A stretch of DNA of 64,000 nucleotides, from assembly GCA_039621445.1 (NCBI GenBank), contig CP154955.1:8420241-8484240 (forward strand), written 5' to 3'. Each line of letters begins with the position of its first letter. Position 1 is the stretch's first letter. Shown one piece after another: positions 12,301 to 24,507 of the stretch. The notes below the pieces were generated by a model that had not been told where the DNA came from, made no database searches, and saw nothing but the letters and a program-made list of their open reading frames with translations. The DNA comes from Euglena gracilis (taxonomy: Eukaryota > Euglenida > Euglenophyceae > Euglenales). A program made the translations under genes and the position numbers.

Positions 12301-15300
12301 ATGAAACCGCAGTTGTCTTTCGTTCATTTATTTTTATTTAATTATTTCACAATTACGCCCCCCCCCCATTTCCATGACAACATTCACAACAAACACTCCA
12401 AGTTCGAACCGCCCTTTTTGCTTTTTTTTTAAGTAAAAACGGGGCATTTTGATTTTGATTTGTTTAGTTTTCTATAATTATGTTTCTTACCGGCGTGACT
12501 TGCTCTTCAATAGGATTGCCCATCTGTTCGATGTGGTTGTACCTTTCAAATTGCGGGATTTCTGATTTGCAACAAAGGCAGGAATTCAGGAAGAGACGCA
12601 GGGGGATGCCCCTGGGAGTTCACGCCCAACCTGTTTTTTTGCGGGTGGACATTGGGACGTCCGAAACCTCCGGCCAGGCGCGACCATGGCTTCGTTCTCT
12701 CCTGTTCTCTTTCCTGCCCCAGAGTCAACGTCACATCCTTTGAACTGACACATTATGTCTCTCTACCTCTCCCTTTCTTCTCCGAAGTGTCCGTGCATGT
12801 GAGGGCTTTCCCCCACCTGAAATTTTGTGTAGCATTTTTGACATTTTTTTTGTCAAAAGTCCCGAAATCGCGTTCTGGGTCAGTTTGGGGGTCAGTTTGA
12901 CTCAGCACTTCGTGCCTCAAGTCCATGACACTGTTAGTGCTGTATCCCCATCCCAATCTTCACGACCTGCTGGAGTTCCCCGCGTGCTGGCATATCGAAA
13001 CGGTCTCATATCCCATGTCGAGCTGATTCCAAAGCTCACATTTCACATCGAAGTTACGTGGGTGTCCCCTCAACCCCCCCTTTTTGACCCGAGGGCGGCC
13101 TGGCACGGCTTTTCACGGCTGTTCAAGCGAGCCCGCCAGGGCGCCTGCCCCCCTGTCCTCACCCGCCTGTTGGCCACGCTGGACCCGGCGCGCCTCCGCC
13201 GCCTGGAGCTGCACATCCACAAAGTGCGGCCAGGGCTGACCGGGCATCCCCTCGGGTGGTGGATTGGGTTGTGGGGTCCGACCCCCCCTCCCCTCCCACA
13301 CCCCACAGCCCTGGGTACAGTACCTGCAGGACCCGCCCTGCCGCCGACTGGACCAGCCCGGGGGCAGCACTCAGGGGCGGGGGGACGGGGGGGTTTGCCG
13401 CCCGTCACTTCATTTGGTCCCCATAAAAAGGTGCTGGCGGACCCCCCCCCCTGTGGGTAGGGTGACGTCAGCTTAAGAAATTCTCCAGGTGTGATCTTTC
13501 TTGAAAGCAAGTAATGGCGCAGGACCCTCAAAACACTACCCCCCCCCCTATGTCCAACGACCTCCTTATGTCCAACGACCACCCCCCCCGGCCAGAGGAC
13601 ACCTGTTCGGAGGTTTGATGTTTTTTTGCAGGTGTGTGAAAACCGGAGGTTTGCCAGCCCGAAAGGCTTTTCTTCCGCCCTTCGTTTGCATTTTCTTTGC
13701 ATGTTCTCTTGACGTGATCTCCGCAACAAAATCGTCCAAGGATGTAAATACTTGTTGACAGGGCTGGAAATGGGGGCGCAAAGCGCCGGAAAGAAAAATT
13801 TGACCTGTTTTGGGGGGTTTCAGCAAACTTTTTTTCCCCGACCCTGTGTCCAACGACCACCCCCCCCCCCTCGGTCAGAGGACAGAGGTTACCGGTCGTT
13901 GGACATAGGGGGGGGGAGGGTGGTAACAAATAGACCCCACGTGAGAGTGGAATATCGCTGCCTTGAATTGTTAAAAAGAAGCTGACAACAAACGTTGGTG
14001 ACTTTACACTTAGAGAAAATGGGGCTTTGCTCAGTCACTGATAAAGGTGCACGATTTCGCAATGGTTTCAATGGGTGGGAGGGTTTTCGTGTCCATCTTC
14101 CCCTTCCCTGCCACCCCCCCCCCCACAAATGCCCAAAATCAATTAATTTTCTGCTGTGGCTGTGGTTCAGGGACAGTCCAGGATTTTCTTTGTGATGAGG
14201 GTTTCATTAGATTATTTTTGTGGCCAGGCTTTCATTCATGCTGGTGGTTTACACTGGCTCTCCCGCAGCCATATGAACCCCATTACTACATACACTCCCC
14301 GAGTGTGGCCCGCCCTGCCTTTCTCAAAGGGGCTGTTTTTTTTCTGTGTGTGGATATGTGCAGATAACAAACGTTCACACAGCATGATAAGCACCGGAGT
14401 AAGCAAGTACCAGAGGACAGACATGTATAACTGTTGGAGACAACACAACATGGGATCCAGTTTGGTGGTCGGCCCATATGGGGAGGGGGATGATTCACAC
14501 TTAATGGTCTGATCGTGGGTAAGCATGGGGTAGTATGGGGTAGTAGGTGGGGGGCACCCCCCCAGGCGCTTGGCCCCCCTCCTCTTTACATGCAAACTTG
14601 GCCCCCCTAAAGCCTTAACCCCCCCAAAATAAGACCCGGGTCTTATTTTTGGGTCCGTTGCTGGAAGCCTCCACGGGGGGGGTCTTATTTTGGGGGGTTT
14701 ATTTTTGGATTTTTTCTTGACCGACCCAGGCCTGAAAAAACATCATTTTTCAGGTTCCCAAAAGCATTAATAATTTTCCTTCGGCGCTTCTCGCCGTGTA
14801 CAATAAATTGGTGAAAGTTAACATTTAGCATGTTTTTTGCACTTGAAAAATCTGGAATTTTTTTGAAATTTCATCATTTTTGTGTGTGAAATTGGGGTTT
14901 TTGGTAAATTTTTTCAAGGAAAAAATTTGCCATCTTCGGCGCTTCGCGCCGTCGGGGGGGGGGGGGGCTTATTTTGGGGGGGGTCCTATTTTGGATTTTT
15001 GCTCGATCGGCCCGGGGGGGTCTCATTTGGGGGGGGTCTTATTTTTTGGGGGGATTTTAGGTGCACATGGCCACCAAACTTCTTAACATGAAAGCTTGCC
15101 CCCCCCCCCCCCTAAGCCCTACCTTCAATCCTAACCTGGGCCAATCGCCCGGGGGGGGGGGGGGATGTAGGATGGCTTTGCAGTAGGTTTTAAGTTAAAA
15201 CGGTGCACACGGTGCAATACTCCAAACTGCTGTATTTTCCCCTGTTGTCTTAGCCCCGGCTTTGTCTATGTACCACCCCCTCAGACTCCTCCCCGTGTTT

Positions 15301-15836
15301 TTAAAAGCCATCTTTGCACATTCTCGAGAATTTCCAGTTCCCAGATATTAGAATGATTAATTTTTTGCTTAAACACTGACCAAACACCAGCTCAGACACC
15401 GTGAAAAGGCGGTGCAGTGGGCAAGGGAATTACAGGACTCCAAGCATACCATTGCTTACAGGGTGTCCAATCCCCCCCCCCCTTTGGGTGACTGAGTGGT
15501 TTTACGAGTTTGACTGCTTGGTTTTTGACTCCGGACCCCCCGCCACCCTGGACACATACGTCATAACGTGGAGCCCCCACAGTTGAATGTCCTGTACTGT
15601 GGTGGGGTAATTGTGGGGGGATTGTGGAGGGGTGGCGTGGGGTGACAGAAAACAAAACCGGCGGTTTGATTATTATGACTTGATGAGGTGGGTTTTGAAT
15701 GAGGGTTTGTTTGTGGAAAGTGCGGGGTGAAAGTGGGGGGGTGGTGTGGGGTCTGGGCGGGATTGCTGTTTGTGTTCTCTTGAAAATAATTTTTCATATT
15801 TTCAAATGGGGGGGGTGGGGTGGGTCTTGCCAGAAA

Positions 15837-15873
<37 letters not shown>

Positions 15874-18800
15874 TTTTTGATTTGGTTGGGGGGGGGGGTT
15901 TTGGGGGTGGGGGGGGGGGGTTTTTGTGGGGGGCTGGGTTTGTTTTTTTTTTTGGGGGGAGGGGGGTTTTGTGTTTTTTTTTTTGGGGGGGGGGGGGGGG
16001 GCGGTTGTGGGGGGAAGTGAATTTTGGACTTTTTTTTTGCGTTTTGTATTTTTGTTTGTTTTTTTTTTTTTGTTTTTTCCTCTTGGTTTTTTATTGTTTG
16101 CACTTTTTCTTTTCAAACAGGGGGGGGGGGGGGGGATTTGCAGTTTTCAAGCTATGGGGCCATTTTTGCCGTTTTAAGTGATGATTGTTGCATTTTGGCG
16201 TTTTTCTCAAATTTCAATTTTCTCACAGCCATTTTTCTCAGATTTTGCACTTTTTTGCTCACATTCCACCAAAAATAAAAAATGAGCCTTTTCAGAGATG
16301 TGAATTTTTTCCACGTCTCAAATGTTCTGCTTTGTCGGCACTTCTGTACACATGCCAACTCCAGCCAATTTATTATTTGTGTTCCGAAGGAAAGAGATGT
16401 TGTTATTTTGGTCCTGGGGGGGGGGTCTGGGGGGTCGACCCCTCCCTCCCAGACAAGGCTGCAGGCCAAGTTAGCCCCAAAATGACACTCATACGTTTGG
16501 CCCCATGTCGGGATTTCGGTTGTGCACAAACGGGCTGTTGTTCCGGGCAAAAGTGTGTGGGGGGGTGGGCGGTGACAGTGGTGGATATGTGTGGGGTGAC
16601 AGTTGGGAGAGGGTGGGGGGGGGTTAGTGTGAGGTGACAGTGGGTTGGGAGTGGGGGGTACCCCACAGTACTGTGGTGTACTGTGGGGGCTCCACTTTGC
16701 GCCAACCTCCCTCAGTGGGGGTGGGGGTGGTCAGGAACAATTGAAAGCGGCCACCAGGGACAGAGGTGCCGGAGTCTTTTTTGAGGGTTTTGGCGAAGAG
16801 TGACCGACCCTCCCGGGGGGGGAGGTTGGAAGTTGCAAAAAATGCCTCTTTGTCTGACCAACATTTTTTAAAACTAACAACGCAAATTTTTGCCAGGTTC
16901 TTAATCCCCAAAACCTATTTTCTGGGTGGGTATCTGGTTTTCAAATAGTGACTGGCCGGTTTTTTCTGAAACTGAAAAGTGACCCCGCTTCCCGTCAGAG
17001 GGTCGGAAGCTATGGCATGACTCCGAGGAAGAATCCTGGCTGCAAGTGGTGCTGGACCAGCTGCCCGCCCTAACCACGCACAGGCTGCGACAATTTGTTC
17101 CCATTTTCTCCGGGTTGCCAATTCTCCGGTCAACGCTGCCTTGCACGGTGCCATGGTGGGTGGGGGACCGCCGCCAGCCCCCCCCCCCACCCCCACTCCC
17201 GGGTCGGAAGGGTTGGTTAACCTCCCCCACCAGGCCTTCGCATACAGCAACACCGAGGATTGCCCGTTCAGTCCCCATGGGATGATGGTCTGTCCCCACC
17301 AAAAGAATTGCTTGTGGCTGCCACTACTTGGCGCTGCCCCCCCTGCCCGAAGTCAGGTGGCACCACCCATTACCTCCCCCACTGTACTCAATTCTCAAAC
17401 TTTATAAGTTAGATGGAACACACCATTTGGCACTTCCAACTGTTGTGTGTGGCAGGAAACCAGCTGGACATAGGCAAGGCGCATATGCCAAACGAGACCC
17501 CACTACTGGCGGAACCAACAACTTTTCATCCTTGCCACTCAAAAAGGCTGGGCCATAAACGGCTTTGCTTCTAAAAGAAAAATAACAATTTCTTTCATAT
17601 CACAGGCAAAAAAATCATTCATATCACAGGCAAGGTCCCCTCTGGCTTAAGAAATAATCTGACGTTGGTTGCAGGTCTCCTCCCCCCGCCGTTGGGGAGT
17701 GGAGGGAGTTGAAGGTCGGGGTGGGGGGGCGGGGGGGGGGGCAGTTGCCGAGCGGGAACCTGCTGGAACAGAAAACATGACAACCACCCCAAAAATGAAG
17801 ACCTTTCAATCCCACTTCCTCCAAATGGTTTGCTTGAAAAACAAAAAAAAAATCAAACATTCGAGACCCAATTTTCCAGACATTTCCGCATTTTATTTTT
17901 TGAATTGCATTTTTGGGTTCTTTTTGTTTTTCGTTTCCTGGAAATTTCTAGACTCCTGCTAACGAGCTTTTTTGGTTTGAAATATTTTGTGCAGTGGACC
18001 AGGTGTTCCCCGAGACCCAATTTTATCATATTTTTGTTTTCATTTTTCATTCTAATAAAAATTTTTTGTGTGTGACATGTTTCCAAGTCGCGATTACAGA
18101 AATCGCAATTTAAGTATTTTTATCTTACCTGATCTCCCAGTCGAACAAAGTCGAACATGTGTGTATGTGTGTATGTGCATATGTAACATATGGGCGGGGG
18201 TGAACTTGCGCTCCCCCCCTCCCCCTCCCCCACCCCCCCACCCTCCACATAGGCCCCCCCTAGGGGGGAGCGGCAGGTGGGATGGGGGCAGCGACACGAC
18301 GCCCATCCCCTGCCTAACCCAGGCGGCACAATTCCCAAAGGCAGAAGACAGGCAGGGGAAAGAATGGCAAAGGTCGCCGAACGGTCGGCCCCCACAAGGG
18401 ATTTGGCCCTCCCGCCCTTGGGGTCTCCCAAAAGGGCCGGGGTTGGGATTCGCCCAGCAGTCAGTCCCCAGCGGTTGGTGGGCCCCAGGCCCCACAGGCG
18501 GGATGTGCGTCGCGTCGCGCGCAGCCGATTCATTGGGGGGAGGGGTCTACTCGCCCCCCCGGTTGGGGGGGGCAGGTAAAATGTTGCTGCCATATATATA
18601 CACATACATATAATGTATATACATATACATAGACATAAATATATATTCATGCAAATGCATATGTGTGTAAAGGTATATACGTATAGAGAGATATATATGT
18701 ATATATGTATATAATATAATATATATATATATATATATTATATTATGCATATATTACACATACATATATTGTATATTATATATTATATATTATGCATACA

Positions 18801-21800
18801 TATAAATGCATATATAGAGAGAGAGAGGGAGAGAGGATGTATGCATATATAATCATATTCATACAACAACATCATCATCGTCATCTCTTTCTCTCCCTCC
18901 CTCTTTTCCCCCCCTCCTCTGCAGGTTAGCCAATAGCATTAACATTGCAGCGCTACACACAGCAGGCACAACCCCACAATTTAAAACCCTCTGTCTTTCA
19001 AAGATTTACTCCACAGCCACTGCTTGTGGCTGGACGATCTGAAGTGCATTCGGCGATGCGGCAACTCCCCCTGGAGGATGCGATCCCTCTGGAGCGTGGC
19101 CCGCTTCCAACAGCTGCGCCGCCTCGCCATCGGTGTCGACGCCACGGCCTTTTACATTCTGTTGCCCAGACCCTGCCAGCCACGTCCTACCTCTCCAATG
19201 TTGTACCTCGCTTCCGGGTGTAACACATGGCCTCACAAGAAAAGACAGCAAAGCACAACCAAACGAAACATGCAAATGCCCTCCCGTTCTGAGTTCTGGT
19301 TTTGATGTTCATGAAGAGTACACAGGTGAAACAGTGGAAACAATACAGCCAGGGGACACAAAAATAAAGAAGGGAAACCAAACTTAGGAGGCATAAATTA
19401 CCCAACAGTTTTGGACGGTTTGAAGCGGAAAGTGGAAGAGGAGGAAGCGGAAAAACGCTTCGTCTGAACCCCCAAAAATTTTAGCTTTTCTTGGAAGAGG
19501 CCGTATTTGGGCCGTTTCTGCCGGTGTTTTGGCTTGGAGTAACGAACCTCTATAGGAGGCTGAAATGAGCGAAAAGGGGTATAGATTTTTGAGTGCAAGC
19601 CGAAATCAGCGAAAAGTGCACAAAAATTTCAGATGAAGCGAAAAACCGCTTCGTCACTGCCCAGTTCTACTGCACTCCGAGGCGCCGAAACCTAAAATGA
19701 CCCAAAATGGGGCCTCACGAGGACAGAGAGGAGAAGAGGAAGCGGTGATTGCCAAAAACCGCTTCCTTATTTGACGCCAATCAGCGGAAATGAGGGGCAG
19801 GCGCAGGTTGCGAAGATGCATACAGCAGAAACCCCCTGAAATTTTCATAGTGGCCAGGAGGAAGCGGAATCTCGCTTCCTCCTGACGATTTTAATTTTTC
19901 GAGGCCATGACTTCGAAGGCCTGAGTGGTCTGAAGGAGCATGAAAACAAGGGGGAGATGAAGTCGGAACCCGCAGCCTACATCTGGCACATACACAATTC
20001 AACCTAGGCCGTATGTGATGGAGTTTCGGGTGTTGGTGAGTGGACAAAGGCTTAGCTTGTGCTGTGATGGAACCTTCATCTTCTCGAGTCGTAGAACATG
20101 CCCAACTGGTCCGGATAGGACCTTGCAAAATGATGTACAAATGCATGGGGAGGGGGGCAGGAGGTATAGAGCCGTTATATGGGAAACCTGGTTGTCAACG
20201 ACATGCTGTGATTTGGCCCAATTGTATTGCGGGACATGGAAAGCCACCTGCATGCGTTAGTGTTCCCACAGCAGCCATCTTGTTTGGTCCCTGGAAGACC
20301 CGCAGCTGTGCACTTTCAAAGGGGATGCATTTTACCCTCCCAACGAGTGCAGTCATTGTGCACAGTGTGGGGCATTGTGACAATTGATTAACGGCACCGG
20401 AATTGAATCGGGGGGGGGAGGGCCGTCTGGGACGGTTTTCAGCCAAACGTGATAGGTCTGAAGTACTTTGTGGGTTCAATAACGAGCTGGGATGCAGCAT
20501 TGTGGATGACACGGCTTACCATGTGGTTCGGAGAGTGCCTCCTCTTTCCTGAGACAAACATGGGGAGTGGCCTTAGACGTCAAGGTTTGATTCAAGGAAG
20601 CGGAAAGCCGCTTCCGTGAACTGATGGAGGATTCAGGGTGTACGATGAGGAGGTGATTGCCTGCCGCACACAGGGACGGCAACAGCAACAGCCGGTTGGA
20701 GGACTTGCTCCAGGATTGAACGAGGAAGCGCAAATCCGCTTCATTTGCGTTTTCCAGAATAACCTGAAACGTGTTTCCGTTGGTTTCTTTGGGGCTTCTT
20801 CATCCCTGGGAATCCTGCAGAGGTTGCAGAGCAGTTCCTGCAGCAGGAGACAAGGGCAGAAGTGGCTTGGTGCGCATTGTAGAGGGGTGTGGTGATGGTT
20901 GGTTTTGAGCAAGGTCGTTGAGAGGAGCAGCACACATGAGATGACGCACGTAGAAATGAGAATGAGAGGAGATCAGTGAACGCAGCTTGAAGGTGGTGTT
21001 GGGCTTTACCTGTGGCAGTCCATTCCAGAGGACATCTTTGGTGTTCGCAAGCAAATGACAGCCCAGAAGGGGTCAAGGAGAAAGGAGACGTGGGATGGGG
21101 ACCCAGAAGGTGAAGGAAGACGGTGGCTTCAAGTGAATGGAGGCAAGTGTCCACCCTTTTCCATTGTCAACTGTGTATCTGTTTCTTCGGTGGGTTGATT
21201 TCTGGTGCCAGGGAAAGAAAACAAGGCACAGTGAAGGCCGGAAGTGGAGTACCAGACATTTTGCTGAAAATCAAAAAATCTGGGCCATTTCCCCTTTAAA
21301 CAGGCCCCCTTTCAACTTGAGATGCAATGCAAAGCCCCCCAAAAATATCCAGCTATGTGGAATTGTGTCTCAAACCCCCTCTCAATTTCTTTCTTCCCTG
21401 GCCAAAGCGCAGGCAGGTGGGTCTTATCTGTGAGGTTTCGTCCATTTGTTCCTCCCAGGCCATGTTTATGGCCCACCCCCGGTTACTGTTCAGTAGTTAC
21501 TGGTCAGGAGAGGGGCTCCGGAGGGCTGTCTTTGTCCTCAAGGCCTACCGACGGCTCTCGGCAGCACATGACTTGGTGAACTGCACACTCACCATACTCC
21601 CAGAAGGCTCACGGAGACACACAGCCAGTCTTATCAGTCTCTGCACGTCCCGTTTCTGCTGTCTCTACCACCTGTGGGTAGGAGGGGACCACTTTCCAAA
21701 GAGAAAGTGCAAAACCGCTTCCCGCATAGGGAGGAAGCAGGATTACGCTTCCTCCCTGACGAAGCTGGTTTCCGCTTCATTCCAACTTTTGTGTGAAGTG

Positions 21801-24461
21801 TTCATCGGATTCCACTGCTGGCATAATTCCAGGTGCATTCAACAATTTGATTCTGGCACATCACTCCCACCCCCCGCGCACACCAGGTATTTGGGGACAC
21901 CTTCACATCCCAGTGACAGAACCTATTCCAGGACGCTGTGTTTAAGCACTGAATGGACCTGGAAAACGGTTTCACAGGGTTTAAGGAGATTGGTTCCAAT
22001 CTTTAGTGATCCTCAGCCCCCTCAATTGTGCCTGACCCATTGTCCAGCTCTATGCTGCCTCCCTTCTTGAACAAGACAACTCCGTTGGCTTTCTGCCTGG
22101 TGGAAACACGTTGTTGCTGTAGACACAGTGTCAGCCTCATGCAAACTAATCCATACCCGGCAACTTTCCCCCTCAAAGGAGCCTCAAAACACGGTGTCCA
22201 GCAACCCACAGCAAAACAGCCCACTCAAAGTCATCACCAAAATCCCTGTGCAGAGGCCTTTTTGCCTCCGTTCCCCAATCAATTCTAAACACGCTGCTTG
22301 TAAGCCATGCAAACCCACCACCCATCCGCTCCCAGAACCATCCGAGATGGCACCACAACAATCAGACTGAGTCCAGGCATATTTCAAGCACAGTTCAGGC
22401 AGTCACCATTCAGCCGCTGGAGACCTCCCGTGAAGCCATAACTGACCCAGGGGTTAGACAACAGTAGATGGGCACTGAAGTCGTCACCAATATAAGTCCC
22501 CCAGTGGCATAGGGCGAGAACGGCCATCGCCGAACCTGCTCCCCATATGCAACTACTTTATCTGGCCCACCCATAGGAAGCGGAAACACGCTTCCCCTGC
22601 TTTGTGCTTTCCAGCAGATGATTGCTGTTATAAGGCTTCTTTTGGTGACAATTGTTTTAATGTAGTAAAGACGTTGGATGATGTCTTATGTTGATGAGGT
22701 TGATGCCAGTTCTAAAGGTGCCTACTTGTTGTGATATGAAGTGGAGGAAGCGGATAACCGCTTCCCTGTAAAAAGTTTCACAGGAAGCGGCAATCCGCTT
22801 CCGCCGAAAATTCAAAAAATATGTGCACTTTTAGCTATTTCAAAAAGTTGAGGGTGAAGCGTTTTTTCGCTTCCCCCCAAAAATGAAGCGGATTCCCGCT
22901 TCCCCTCCTACACCATCAAAAAACCTCCAAAACTTTCAAGTCAACTCTGGCACCTAAAATTTTTTGGGGGTTTTTGTTGCTATTTTTGGGTCGATTTCCA
23001 ATGCGCCCGGCCAATTTTTTCATGGGCAGTTTATGCCCCCTAAGACAAAGGAAAAATTTTGGTGAGAAGTGCCGGATTTTTTTTTTTTCAGGTTGCTCCT
23101 CCTTGTCCAAACCCCTTGATTCTTTCTTCTTTCGGCCAACTAAAGTACTCCCCCAGTCCTGACCCTGTTTCCGAATGCTGGGATACGGGAGGAAACGTGC
23201 TGTCCTTTTATCCCAAAATATGCGGGGACTAAGGAATCTAACTCTGCAGCAACCTTCCATGTGCCAACCACTGTCTGTCCTGATCCTCTCCTGGCTCCCC
23301 CAGTCTCGCTGTCCAGGTCTGCTTTTGGCATCCCTGCCACTCGAGCATTTTGAACAGGGCCCTGTTTGTGCAGAAAAACCTTGCAATCAACACAAGCATT
23401 GTTAATGCGGCTTGCATATTGAGATCAAATTCCATTTTGCTCACAACATTCTCCTCCCAGGCAACTCCCTGTTCTGGTTTCGCAAAATTTTGCTTCTGGA
23501 CCGCCTGCGCTGTATGATCACCTCTCACTCCTTTCAATAACCATTTTCCCTGCGGAAAAAAATATTGATTACCGGTTTCAAAGTTAATCTGTGTCTTTTG
23601 AGTGGTGGGGAAATTGTGCTCACAGATTCACACACAACCAACACCTACATACACATACTCAAAGCACAAAAATATTTACACGTTGCGCCCCCCCTGCCCA
23701 GCGACCACCCCAATATTGGGATTGCAGGTACGTGGTGCGTACGATCCCCCCCTCGTGGTCGGGAGTCGTTGGCGATTCAGAAAAAAATATCGTCGGTCGT
23801 ACCTCCCCCCCCCAAGCCCAATGAGCACCCTTGCCCAATGAACAGGGGGTGTTCGGACCGTCTAGATTGTCACCATATATTTTTTTTTGCATCGGCAAGG
23901 AAATATTCCTTTGTTGCTTGTCCTCTCCTTGCAGATGAGTTCCTCCCAGTTTTCTTTTGGTGATAATAAGAAGATTTTGCACACATTCCATTGCATTTCC
24001 AGTTTTGTTTTCCGTTGCAGGTATGCATTTGCCATTCATTGTTGAGCGATTGCGCGTGCACTGTTTATGCACGTTTCAAGGCTACACTGAGAAGGTGACA
24101 GAATTAGTGAACACCCATGTCCAATGAACGCCCCCCGTTCGCACCGTCTAGATTGTCACTTTAGTGTTCATTGGGCTTGGGGGGGGGGAGGTACGACCCC
24201 CCCAGGGTTCAGAATAGGTAGGGTGTGCGGGATTCAGGTGGGGGTGTCCCCGCACCCCCCCCCCCAGACTGGAGGGGGGTCGGACCCCCCCACCTGCCCT
24301 TATATCGAACCCTGCCCCCTCCTCCTGCCCCCTCCTGGACGGGGGTATTAGGAACCTGGTCGTTGGCAAGGGGGGGTACATACACAACACAAATGTGACA
24401 TATACACACAATACGCACTTCGCCGAAGAACACCCAAAATCACGAGCTCACTCGCACACAT

Positions 24462-24507
<46 letters not shown>

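Larger units (their letters stand above)
13357..15487 (+). other. Predicted non-conventional intron of the F-box gene
   Basis: 5' CCC-GGGGG pairs with the 3' C12 run, which ends 5 nt before the exon. It contains the 380-bp element at 13540-13919 and one at 14612-15062. Confidence 0.48.

Noticed and set aside
15561-16181. Lys/Pro-rich reverse frame and Phe/Gly-rich forward frame
   Set aside because: Low-complexity T-run and G/T tract.
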